A DNA stretch of 37,384 nucleotides. Origin: Candidatus Methanomethylophilaceae archaeon. GTDB taxonomy: Archaea > Thermoplasmatota > Thermoplasmata > Methanomassiliicoccales > Methanomethylophilaceae. The translations under genes were made by a program, and so were the position numbers. The DNA lies in contig CALUHQ010000048.1 in NCBI GenBank assembly GCA_944320485.1, positions 1-37,384 on the forward strand. The letters run 5' to 3'. Below are positions 1 through 6,748 of the stretch, in pieces. How positions within the stretch are numbered: the first letter of the stretch is position 1; each line of letters begins with the position of its first letter. A model generated the notes under the pieces. The model worked only from the letters and a program-made list of their open reading frames with translations. It did not search any database and was not told where the DNA came from.

Positions 1-119
1 CTGTGGACGATGAACTCGATCTTGTTGCCGTCCTTGTACTTCTGGGTCGGCGTGCCGGACATGTGGTTCATCGATTTCTCGGTGACGTACGGCCTGATGA
101 GAACGTCGCTCTGCTTCAT
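1..119 (-). CDS. rpl23: 50S ribosomal protein L23 (partial, C-terminus outside window)
   Basis: The reverse strand reads MKQSDVLIRPYVTEKSMNHM and onward for 39 residues to the window edge. The opening I-RP-VTEKS-M pattern is the N-terminus of ribosomal protein L23 (uL23), which binds 23S rRNA near the peptide exit tunnel and docks the signal recognition particle. The ATG overlaps the TGA stop of L4 in an ATGA arrangement, so the two are translationally coupled. The L3-L4-L23 order is the start of the S10-type ribosomal operon. Only the start is present, so integrity cannot be judged. Confidence 0.9.
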   Translation of the reverse strand, partial: MKQSDVLIRPYVTEKSMNHMSGTPTQKYKDGNKIEFIVH

Positions 120-889
120 TGTGTCCAACCTCCTATGGCCTCGATGGCGGATTTGGTGTAGACCGTGAGCCTGCCTGCGTCTCCTCCGGGAGCCAGGATG
201 CTCGTGTTCAGGGTCTTGACCTCCTCGACGGTGACTCCGGGGAGGTTGGATGCGCTCTTGAAGATGGGGGCGTTCCTCTCCTCGTCGGAGACGACTATGA
301 GGACGGACACTGGAGTGCGGTACTTCCTGTTCCTCATCTTTCCCTTACCGGCGCGGATCTTGCGGCCCTCCTTGGCGCGCTCCAGGTCGTAGCCGATTCC
401 GATCTTCTCGAAGACCTCGACGACCTCGGACGTGGCCTTGAGGGACACGAGGTCATCCTCCACCACGATGGGGAAGGAGACGGAGTCGTCGAACTGGTGT
501 CCACGGGCCTTGACGCACTCGGCGCAGGCGGTGGCGGCCAGGGCGGACTGGCGTGCGATCTTCAGCTCTTTCTTGTTGACCTTCTGAGTCCAGATCCTCT
601 CCGGGCGCGGGGGGTGTGCCCTCCTTCCGGAGACGTTGTTGGGGGACTCGGTGGCCTTCCTTCCGTCGTGGACCCTCTGGACACGGGCGGTTCCCCTTCC
701 CTTGCCCCAGGTGCTGACGGAGTGCCTCATTCCCGACCTGGCGGCGGGTCCGTAGGGCTGCCTGCTGTTGGCTGCGGCGGCCAGGACGGCCTTCTTGATG
801 ATGTCGGGCCTGTAGGGTGTCTCGAACGCAGCGGGGACATCCACTGTACCGGAGACTCCTCCCTTAACAGAATATACATTGGTCTGCAT
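116..889 (-). CDS. rpl4: 50S ribosomal protein L4 (archaeal L4/L1e type)
   Basis: The 257-residue protein matches the archaeal/eukaryal form of uL4: an N-terminal globular part, the long basic rRNA-binding loop at about residues 45-100 (rich in Arg, Gly and Pro, with GKGRGTARVQRV), and the C-terminal fold ending in the KSAIEAIGG region. The protein is a primary 23S rRNA binder that lines the exit tunnel. It starts at the ATG at 889, three bases after the L3 stop, and ends in a 4-nt overlap with L23, so it belongs to the same polycistronic message. The length is normal and no defect is visible. Confidence 0.96.
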   Translation of the reverse strand: MQTNVYSVKGGVSGTVDVPAAFETPYRPDIIKKAVLAAAANSRQPYGPAARSGMRHSVSTWGKGRGTARVQRVHDGRKATESPNNVSGRRAHPPRPERIWTQKVNKKELKIARQSALAATACAECVKARGHQFDDSVSFPIVVEDDLVSLKATSEVVEVFEKIGIGYDLERAKEGRKIRAGKGKMRNRKYRTPVSVLIVVSDEERNAPIFKSASNLPGVTVEEVKTLNTSILAPGGDAGRLTVYTKSAIEAIGGWTQ

Positions 890-892
890 TAC

Positions 893-1891
893 TCATGCCC
901 CCTGCTTGGATTCGGTCGAGACGTAGGTGACGTCAACGGCCTCGTTGTCGGCCTTCTTGGGCATCCTGGTCGCGTCTCTGAACCTGATGAGCCTCTTGGT
1001 GGGCCCGGGAACGGAACCGTGGACCAGCACGTAGGTGTTCCTTACCTCGCCGTAGTTGAGGAAGCCTCCCCTGGGGGTGACTTCGGATCCCTCGGTGCCG
1101 ACCTTGATGATCTTCTTGTTGAACTCGGTCCTCTGGTGGTATCCCATCTGACCGGATCCGGGGACGGTGGACCTGACGTATCCGGGTCTCTTGGGTCCCA
1201 GGTTACCGATTCCGCGGCGGTGCTTGCTGTTCCTGTGGGACAGGAGCTTGACACCCCAGCGCTTGGTGACACCCTGGAATCCCTTTCCCTTCGTGACGGC
1301 GATGACGTCGGTCAGGGCCCCCTCGGCGACGAAGTCGGTGAAGTTGACCTCGGTTCCGAGGATCTGCTTGGCGTAGGCGACCCTCTCCTCGATGGTTCCG
1401 CCGCCGATCCTCAGCTCCATGAGGTCGGGGACCTTCTTGGGGACTCCGGAAACCATCTTGGGCTGCGTGTAGGCGAGGACGCGGACATCCTCGATGTCCA
1501 GTCCGTCGTATTTCGCGAAGGTCGACTCGTCGTGGTTCGTGGGGACGCTGAGGCGCCTGTTGAGCAGGGGATCCAGATCCTTGGCCCAGACCTCACCGGC
1601 GGTCTTCAGACCGACGATGGTGCTCTCGTAGAACCTGACGGCGGCGATCTTCATGGGAGGCACTTCGACGACAGTCACGGGCACCTGGACCTCCATTCCG
1701 GAGGTCGTGCTCTTGGCCCTCTTGTCCACGATGAACGCGTGGGTCATACCGGCCTTGTAACCGGCGAAGCCCTGAATCTTGGGGCTACCGCTGATCTCGG
1801 GCCACGAGTCGAGCCTGGGCGTCTGAGACTGTGCTCTCTTCCTAGGGCCGAATGCCCTAGATCCTCTCTTGGGACGTCTTCTTTGCGGCAT
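893..1891 (-). CDS. rpl3: 50S ribosomal protein L3
   Basis: The 332-residue protein has the archaeal uL3 signature: basic N-terminus (MPQRRRPKRGSRAFGPRKRA), the GYKAGMTHAF strand near residue 47, and the central segment KGKGFQGVTKRWGVK that reaches the peptidyl transferase centre. It is an early assembly protein of the 50S subunit. It is the first gene of the L3-L4-L23 message. The ATG at 1891 lacks a strong Shine-Dalgarno sequence, and the likely TATA box lies about 200 bases upstream, so the mRNA has a long leader, unlike many leaderless genes in this window. Confidence 0.96.
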   Translation of the reverse strand: MPQRRRPKRGSRAFGPRKRAQSQTPRLDSWPEISGSPKIQGFAGYKAGMTHAFIVDKRAKSTTSGMEVQVPVTVVEVPPMKIAAVRFYESTIVGLKTAGEVWAKDLDPLLNRRLSVPTNHDESTFAKYDGLDIEDVRVLAYTQPKMVSGVPKKVPDLMELRIGGGTIEERVAYAKQILGTEVNFTDFVAEGALTDVIAVTKGKGFQGVTKRWGVKLLSHRNSKHRRGIGNLGPKRPGYVRSTVPGSGQMGYHQRTEFNKKIIKVGTEGSEVTPRGGFLNYGEVRNTYVLVHGSVPGPTKRLIRFRDATRMPKKADNEAVDVTYVSTESKQGA

Positions 1892-2087
1892 ATTTTACAC
1901 ATACCTGCGAGGGTCTCTTCGCTAACCTCGCGATTTATCAGACGAACGTCTTAATGCTCCGACCGTGACGCCGATTCGCCCCAAGAACCCGAAGGAAGCG
2001 GGGCAGACGTGGGATGCAATCGCATTGCCCGATGCGTCTGGTCGAACACTATTATGTCCAATCTAAGGGCTTGGTATAGGGGTCTCG
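1892..2087 (-). promoter_or_regulatory. long 5' leader of the L3-L4-L23 operon
   Basis: No credible gene is seen between the L3 start and the TATA box at 2088-2095. A transcript beginning near 2063 would carry about 170 untranslated bases. The leader contains small self-complementary elements, for example GACGTTCGTC on the minus strand around 1943-1952. Ribosomal operons are often autoregulated by one of their products binding the leader. That role is only inferred here. Confidence 0.35.
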
Positions 2088-2095
2088 TATATAAA
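2088..2095 (-). promoter_or_regulatory. TATA box of the L3 ribosomal operon
   Basis: The minus strand reads TTTATATA, a perfect archaeal box A. Transcription would start about 25 bases downstream, near 2063. The next minus-strand gene in the direction of transcription is L3. Confidence 0.7.
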
Positions 2096-2100
2096 CTTCA

Positions 2101-2140
2101 CCCTCGCGTCCTATAATAATAAAAGACGCGGACGCGAGGG
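2101..2140. terminator. 10-bp perfect inverted repeat with AT-rich loop, between the DUF5611-like gene and the L3 promoter
   Basis: CCCTCGCGTC at 2101-2110 pairs perfectly with GACGCGAGGG at 2131-2140. The 20-base loop is AT-rich, and on the minus strand it contains TTTTATTATTAT. A second copy of GACGCG at 2125-2130 permits an alternative, shorter stem. The element follows the stop of the gene at 2164 and sits just upstream of the L3 TATA box. It could terminate the upstream message through the U-rich loop, act as an operator for the ribosomal promoter, or both. Confidence 0.5.
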
Positions 2141-2163
2141 CGTGATGGGTTTCGGGGGGATGC

Positions 2164-2490
2164 TCAGAGCTTGCCTTCCTTGGCCTTCTTCTGAGCCCTC
2201 TTCATGCGGGCCTTGGCGTCGAACCCAGTCGCCTGCTCCGCGAACTGGTTGAGCTTCCTCTTGCTGTCGAGGATGGCCTCGTCGTCGGAGGAGCAGCCCT
2301 CCTTGTTGACGGTGACGATCTCCAGCTTGTCCTTGCTGATGACCTTGACCTCGATCCTGTCGAGGACGCCGTAGGACGATACAAGGACGTCCCCCTCCTT
2401 CCTGACGTCGCCGAACACGTCGGCCATCATCTTCTCCAGGAGGTCGCCCTCGATGTTCTTGAACCAGCCCCTCTTGATGTCGTACTCCAT
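2164..2490 (-). CDS. conserved archaeal protein, DUF5611-like
   Basis: A 108-residue soluble protein beginning MEYDIKRGWFKNIEGDLLEKM. It has an alpha/beta N-terminal part (about 1-75) and a very basic helical tail rich in Lys (KARMKRAQKKAKEGKL). The pattern resembles the small archaeal family DUF5611, whose function is unknown to me. It starts 4 bases after the stop of the archaeosine gene RaSEA, so the two are probably co-transcribed. A role in RNA binding or modification would fit the basic tail and the neighbour, but this is a guess. No membrane segment or signal peptide is visible. Confidence 0.75.
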   Translation of the reverse strand: MEYDIKRGWFKNIEGDLLEKMMADVFGDVRKEGDVLVSSYGVLDRIEVKVISKDKLEIVTVNKEGCSSDDEAILDSKRKLNQFAEQATGFDAKARMKRAQKKAKEGKL

Positions 2491-2494
2491 GCTG

Positions 2495-3487
2495 TCACAT
2501 CCTCAGAATCAATTCGTTTTCGAAATCGCGGTCCAGGTCCGCCGGGGTCCCCAGCATCCTCTCGGACTCCAGGTACGCCCTCCACTGGGACCAGCATCCG
2601 CACTCGACTTCCAGGTCGGCGGAGTCCTGTGTGAAGCTGAACCGCTCCACCGCATCCAGCGCCCGCCTGTCGCACTCGCCGCAGTTGTGCACGCCCCTCG
2701 CGGCACCCCCTCCCGACGGGGAGGACATGAGCCTCGAATGGACTGTGCCAGACAGCTGTCTGAACACCTCGATGAGGGACCATATCCAGGGGGATCTGAA
2801 CTCGCCCCTCTTCCAGAGGCGCTCCACGTACGTCCCCCTCTGTACGTTCAACGGGTTGACGGAGATCTCGTCGGAGAACGGGTCGGCGAACCTCGCCGAG
2901 CGGACCGCGTCCTCTATCGACATGGACTCCGTCATGAACGGCGGCTTTAGGAGGAGATAGGTCCTCACCATCAGTCCGTGCTCCTTGATGAGCGTCCCCG
3001 CCCTTTGAATGTCGTCCGGCGTGAAGCCCTTGTGGACGGACCTCTCCAGGACCTCGGGGTCCGAGCTCTCCAGCCCCAGGGCGATGGTGGCGGTCTTCGG
3101 GACGTCGGCCAGGGTGTCTGGGGTGATGAACTCCGGACGGCTCTCGAAAAGGATGCGTTCGCAGCCGGAGAACGCCTCGAATATCTTTGCCCTCACGGAC
3201 CTGGGCACCTCGTTGTCGTCCAGGAAGCTCCCGGAGGTGTATATCTTGACGAACGGCTCGCCCTTGTATCTCGAAAGGGCCTCCTCCAGCTGCTTCAGGA
3301 GGTCATCCTCCGTGACGTGGCTCAGAGAAGCCTCCCTGTACCCGCACATGGTGCATCCGCCGTTCCTGACCCAGCAGCACCCGTTGGTGCGCATGATCAT
3401 CACCATGGCGTCCACCTTGTGGCCGTCTGACATGTCGCTCTCCTTCCAGAGAGCCTCGAGCTGTGACGGCGACCTCTTGTCCTTCAT
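2495..3487 (-). CDS. raSEA: archaeosine biosynthesis radical SAM protein RaSEA
   Basis: This is a radical SAM enzyme of the COG1244 type. Numbered from the ATG at 3487, cysteines 38, 45 and 48 (CCWVRNGGCTMCGY) form a C-x6-C-x2-C cluster site typical of the family. The GLESSDPEVLERSVHKGF stretch is the Elp3-like core, and a C-rich C-terminus (HNCGECDRRALDAVERF) follows. In archaea RaSEA works with ArcS to convert the preQ0-lysine adduct at position 15 of tRNA to archaeosine. An in-frame ATG at 3508 would add seven residues, but the TATA box at 3511-3518 overlies that start. The ATG at 3487 lies about 27 bases from the box, so a leaderless start there is favoured. The reaction releases 5'-deoxyadenosine, which the mtnA/aldolase pair at 10552-12157 may salvage. 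Confidence 0.88.
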   Translation of the reverse strand: MKDKRSPSQLEALWKESDMSDGHKVDAMVMIMRTNGCCWVRNGGCTMCGYREASLSHVTEDDLLKQLEEALSRYKGEPFVKIYTSGSFLDDNEVPRSVRAKIFEAFSGCERILFESRPEFITPDTLADVPKTATIALGLESSDPEVLERSVHKGFTPDDIQRAGTLIKEHGLMVRTYLLLKPPFMTESMSIEDAVRSARFADPFSDEISVNPLNVQRGTYVERLWKRGEFRSPWIWSLIEVFRQLSGTVHSRLMSSPSGGGAARGVHNCGECDRRALDAVERFSFTQDSADLEVECGCWSQWRAYLESERMLGTPADLDRDFENELILRM

Positions 3488-3510
3488 CGCCAGTCCATGT
3501 CCAGACATGG

Positions 3511-3518
3511 ATTTAATT
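3511..3518 (-). promoter_or_regulatory. TATA box of raSEA
   Basis: The minus strand reads AATTAAAT. Its centre is about 27 bases upstream of the ATG at 3487, the archaeal spacing for a leaderless transcript. This decides the start against the upstream ATG at 3508. Confidence 0.5.
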
Positions 3519-3628
3519 GTTCTCCGTCACCTGATCCGGGGTCCGGACCCGGGCATCCTTCCAGATGTGCCAGACTGTCGTGATCGTGCAACCACGCCTG
3601 CGCTTCGCGCACGGGCGCCCGAGCGAAG

Positions 3629-3636
3629 GTTAAGTA
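3629..3636 (+). promoter_or_regulatory. probable TATA box of the flavoprotein/CDIN1-like operon
   Basis: GTTAAGTA is an AT-rich island in GC-rich sequence, about 36 bases before the ATG at 3669, leaving a leader of roughly 10 bases. The match to the box A consensus is moderate. Confidence 0.4.
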
Positions 3637-3668
3637 GGATGTGTGGTATCGGAACGACGGTAAGCCAC

Positions 3669-5015
3669 ATGGCGAAGAGAATCATAGTCATCGGATCTGG
3701 AGCCGCCGGCATGTCGGCGGCGTCCGCCGCAAGGCAGGCGGCCCGCGACGCGGAGATCACGGTCCTCACCGAGGACGAGGACATAGCGTATTCGCCCTGC
3801 GCCATCCCCTGGGGGATAGAGGGCAGGAGCGGATGGGACGAGATAGTGATGCACACCCCCGAGTTCTACGAGAAGGAGCGCGGGATCAAGGTCCTGACCA
3901 GGACCAGGGTTGAATCGGTCGACGGCGAGGCCAAGACGGTCACCGCGGCCGGGAAGACGTACGGATACGATTCTCTCGTCATAGCCACCGGCGGACGCGT
4001 TTTCGTCCCGCCTGTGGAGGGCACCGACCTCGGCAACGTCTTCGTCGTCAGGACGGTCAGGGACGGGAAGGACATCCAGGCCGCCCTCGCCGACGCCAGG
4101 AACGTCGTCATCGGAGGAGCCGGTGTCATCGGCCTCGAGCTCGCGGTCGCGTTCCGCGAGATGGGGAAGGACGTGACCGTCATAGAGATGATGGACCAGG
4201 TCATCCCGCGCATCGCCGACAAGGACATGGCCGACGTCATCCAGAGGCATCTCGAGGACAGGGGTATCAGGTTCGTCATGAAGGCCCCCATACAGGCCGT
4301 GAAGGGCGAGTCCAAGGTGAACGCAGTGACAGCTGCCGGCAAGGACTACCCCTGCGACGTCATGATCTTCGCCACCGGGGTCCGTGCCAACCTGGACATC
4401 CCGAAATCGCTCGGTCTCGACGTGGGTCAGCTCGGCGCGCTCATCGCCTCGCCCACCCTCAACGCATACAGGAGGGGCAGGCTCGTCCCGGACATCTTCG
4501 TGGCCGGAGACGTCATGCAGTGCGAATCCGCGGTCATGCCCGGAGCCACCATGAGCCAGCTGGGATCCACCGCCGTCAGGCAGGGCAGGGTCGCAGGCAA
4601 CAACGCGGCCGGTGGCGACAAGATGCTGTTCGGCCCGGTCGCCAGCCCGTGGGTCAGCGCCATAGGCGACCTGCAGATCGCAGGGACGGGACTGTCGCTC
4701 GGACTGGCCTCCTGGTACGGCGTGGACACCGTATGCGGGAAGGCCGAGGGGCTCACCCGTGCGAGGTACTACCCCGGCGGCAAACCCCTGACAGTCAAGG
4801 TGCTGGCCGACCGCACCACCCACAGGATCGTCGGCGCCCAGATAATTGCAGGCGAGGAGGCGACCGGACGCATCGATTGGCTCACATCCGCCATCGTGAA
4901 CGGCATGACCGCCGAGGACTTCCTCGTCCGCTCCGAGAACGCCTACTGCCCTCCCACGTCCATGGTCAAGGACGTGGTGATATCGGCGGTAGAGGACCTC
5001 TGCAGACAGATGTGA
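3669..5015 (+). CDS. FAD-dependent pyridine nucleotide-disulfide oxidoreductase, CoA-disulfide reductase/NADH oxidase type
   Basis: A 448-residue flavoprotein of the single-cysteine class. Residues 4-19 form the FAD dinucleotide-binding fold (RIIVIGSGAAGMSAASAA). Cys44 in SPCAIPWG is at the redox-active position of archaeal CoA-disulfide reductases and NADH oxidases. NVVIGGAGVIGLELA is the NAD(P)H fold, and PDIFVAGDVMQCES is the second FAD motif. A dimerisation domain follows from about residue 320. Family members reduce CoA disulfide, polysulfide or O2, and the exact substrate cannot be read from sequence. The open frame extends upstream to 3009, but that part is antisense to raSEA. The start at MAKRIIVIG is fixed by homology and by the TATA-like box. 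It precedes the CDIN1-like gene by 4 bases. Confidence 0.88.
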   Translation: MAKRIIVIGSGAAGMSAASAARQAARDAEITVLTEDEDIAYSPCAIPWGIEGRSGWDEIVMHTPEFYEKERGIKVLTRTRVESVDGEAKTVTAAGKTYGYDSLVIATGGRVFVPPVEGTDLGNVFVVRTVRDGKDIQAALADARNVVIGGAGVIGLELAVAFREMGKDVTVIEMMDQVIPRIADKDMADVIQRHLEDRGIRFVMKAPIQAVKGESKVNAVTAAGKDYPCDVMIFATGVRANLDIPKSLGLDVGQLGALIASPTLNAYRRGRLVPDIFVAGDVMQCESAVMPGATMSQLGSTAVRQGRVAGNNAAGGDKMLFGPVASPWVSAIGDLQIAGTGLSLGLASWYGVDTVCGKAEGLTRARYYPGGKPLTVKVLADRTTHRIVGAQIIAGEEATGRIDWLTSAIVNGMTAEDFLVRSENAYCPPTSMVKDVVISAVEDLCRQM

Positions 5016-5019
5016 ACAC

Positions 5020-5814
5020 ATGAAGTACGACGAATACAAGAGCCTGTACAACAGCCTCCGTTCCCCCGAGGACGTGGACAGGCTCTCCGACCAATACGAC
5101 CCGAGGATGCTCGACAGCCTCTTCACGCAGAAGACCACCCGCGAGGTGAAGAAGAGGTTCTACATCGTGAAGCAGAGCTCCCCGAAGATCCTCAAAGAGT
5201 GGAAGAAGGGCATGTCCATCATGGAGCTATCCAAGAAGTACCGCTTCCCGCCCATCCTCACCGCGATGTTCCTTTTCCTGGAGAACGGCACCTCGAAGAA
5301 GGAGTTCTGGAACGTCATCCGCGACCCGGACATCCTGGAGAGCCCACAGACCGCCGCCGAGGTCAGGGAGGCCATAGACAACGACATAGTCTACTCCCCC
5401 GCGGCCAACGACAGGCAGAGGGAGCGCGGACTCTGGGGGGAAGCCCTCCTGCACGAGTGGCTGGACGGACAGGGCGTCACCTACAGGACCGAGAACGACC
5501 TCAGGGGCACCGAGTTCACGAAGACCCCCGACTGCCTGCTGGACTACCCCGTCGAGTACGAGGGGCACACGATATACTGGGTCGAGAGCAAGGCCTCCTT
5601 CGGGGACAACACGGAGTTCAGGTTCAACGCCAGGAAGCAGCTCGTCCCCTACACCAAGCTGTTCGGACCCGGCCTCGTGGTCTACTGGGTCGGATGTCTG
5701 GACGACCTGGAGCGTCCCGAGGGCGTGGACGTCTGCGACATCTCCGTGATGCAGAAGTCCGTAAGAAAGTACAGCGAGGAGGAGCTCGCCGAGCTCCCTC
5801 CCGCCGTTAAGTGA
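5020..5814 (+). CDS. TPD-domain protein, archaeal homologue of CDIN1/C15orf41 (PD-(D/E)XK nuclease fold)
   Basis: A 264-residue protein with an N-terminal helical region containing a helix-turn-helix-like stretch (about 60-90, KGMSIMELSKKYRFPPIL) and a C-terminal nuclease-fold domain. The diagnostic block is TPD at 169-171 followed by ESKASFGD at 189-196. Asp171, Glu189 and Lys191 form the D...ExK pattern of PD-(D/E)XK nucleases. A distal FGPGLVVYWVG strand follows at about 215-225. This TPD...W-ESKASFGD arrangement is that of human CDIN1 (C15orf41), mutated in congenital dyserythropoietic anaemia type I. The archaeal function is unknown, and DNA or RNA binding or cleavage is an inference. 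It is co-transcribed with the flavoprotein, 4 bases upstream. All putative catalytic residues are present. Confidence 0.82.
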   Translation: MKYDEYKSLYNSLRSPEDVDRLSDQYDPRMLDSLFTQKTTREVKKRFYIVKQSSPKILKEWKKGMSIMELSKKYRFPPILTAMFLFLENGTSKKEFWNVIRDPDILESPQTAAEVREAIDNDIVYSPAANDRQRERGLWGEALLHEWLDGQGVTYRTENDLRGTEFTKTPDCLLDYPVEYEGHTIYWVESKASFGDNTEFRFNARKQLVPYTKLFGPGLVVYWVGCLDDLERPEGVDVCDISVMQKSVRKYSEEELAELPPAVK

Positions 5815-5834
5815 GCGAAACGGTTTCCTTATCA

Positions 5835-5866
5835 TGAGGGCGCCGGCCGATGGCCGGGGGCCCTCA
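5835..5866. terminator. 32-bp inverted repeat between convergent genes
   Basis: TGAGGGC at 5835-5841 pairs with GCCCTCA at 5860-5866, and CCGGCC at 5843-5848 pairs with GGCCGG at 5852-5857, with a GAT loop. The hairpin fills the gap between the convergent CDIN1-like gene and mptA, and one arm includes the mptA stop codon. It is a likely bidirectional transcription end. Confidence 0.55.
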
Positions 5867-6748
5867 CTGGTTCTCCATGCGGAGCTCGCAGAGGGTGGCG
5901 ACCCTCTCCGCGAACGCGTCGTGATTGTGGATGGACTCCTCGGAGTTGCTCATGACGTCGACGAACACCTCGTCGGGCAGGTCCTTGAACCTCTCCACGA
6001 TCCTCTCCAGCACACCCCTGACGACGTCCTCGACGAACTTGGTGTTCCTGTGGGCGTTGATGACGACCTGACCCTCGTCGGGCCTCTTCAGGAGCTCGAA
6101 CGTGGGGGAGGAGAACGAATCCTGGGCGATGTCGATGAGCTCGTCGGCCTCTATGCTGACATCCTCCGGCATCGTGATCATGATCGTGCACACGTTCCTC
6201 TGGTTGTGGGACATCACGGGCATGTCCCCGCTGTACTCCAGCATCTCGGTGACGGTCTGCTGCGCGCAGGGGCACGCGGTCATGCCGGTGACCTTGACCC
6301 CGACCGTCTTCGTGAGGGGACCGTCGCGGACGATGTGTCCCCCAGCCATGATGGTGAACATCTCGAACGTGTCCTTGCCCAGCGGGGTCTTGGAGCTGCG
6401 GAAGTACTCCGAACTGATGGAGACGTCGGCGGTGGTGGCGTACTCGTGGTGGACGAGGAGCCTCCTGCATATGTCGGCCGCCATGTCCTCTATGGCGGTG
6501 ATGGGCTTCCTGACGCTCTCCTCCACGACCTCGTTGAGGACCTCCACGTTCCTGGACATATGGGACCCCTTCTGGTCCGCGGGGAGGTCGACGAAGATGT
6601 CGATGGAGCAGTTGAGGGCGTTGTTGAGCGTCCCGTCCCTTCCCTCTCTCCTGACGAGAACGGGCTTGCGGACACCCCTCACGCCGACACGGGTGAGCTT
6701 GTAGCTGACATCACCCTTGCCGTATTGCAAGTCACATTTCAATGCCAT
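5864..6748 (-). CDS. mptA: GTP cyclohydrolase MptA (type IB/FolE2 family)
   Basis: A 294-residue protein of the FolE2/MptA family. It opens the GTP ring to give 7,8-dihydro-D-neopterin 2',3'-cyclic phosphate, the first step of methanopterin synthesis. KLTRVGVRGVRKPV (about 17-30) is the usual N-terminal strand, GMTACPCAQ holds the metal-binding/catalytic cysteine region, and SHNQRN is the conserved His-Gln-Arg block. The C-terminal NAHRNTKFVEDVVR segment is also typical. In this setting it is good evidence for a methanogen. The start at 6748 sits about 26 bases from a CTTTAAGT box at 6771-6778, giving a leaderless mRNA. The start region overlaps the divergent rnhB reading frame by 7 bases. 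Confidence 0.93.
   Translation of the reverse strand: MALKCDLQYGKGDVSYKLTRVGVRGVRKPVLVRREGRDGTLNNALNCSIDIFVDLPADQKGSHMSRNVEVLNEVVEESVRKPITAIEDMAADICRRLLVHHEYATTADVSISSEYFRSSKTPLGKDTFEMFTIMAGGHIVRDGPLTKTVGVKVTGMTACPCAQQTVTEMLEYSGDMPVMSHNQRNVCTIMITMPEDVSIEADELIDIAQDSFSSPTFELLKRPDEGQVVINAHRNTKFVEDVVRGVLERIVERFKDLPDEVFVDVMSNSEESIHNHDAFAERVATLCELRMENQ

Noticed and set aside
119..1954. Plus-strand open frame of 611 codons opposite L4 and L3
   Set aside because: It is antisense to two certain ribosomal genes, has low-complexity Gly/Asp/Leu/Val composition and no family resemblance; it is a shadow of GC-rich codon bias.
3009..3668. N-terminal extension of the flavoprotein frame
   Set aside because: It overlaps raSEA antisense and its translation is Ser/Arg-rich noise; the FAD motif must be near the N-terminus, and the start at 3669 satisfies this.
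3630..5138. Minus-strand frame of 502 codons opposite the flavoprotein
   Set aside because: Shadow frame of a clear flavoprotein; His/Asp/Gly-rich with no recognisable domain.
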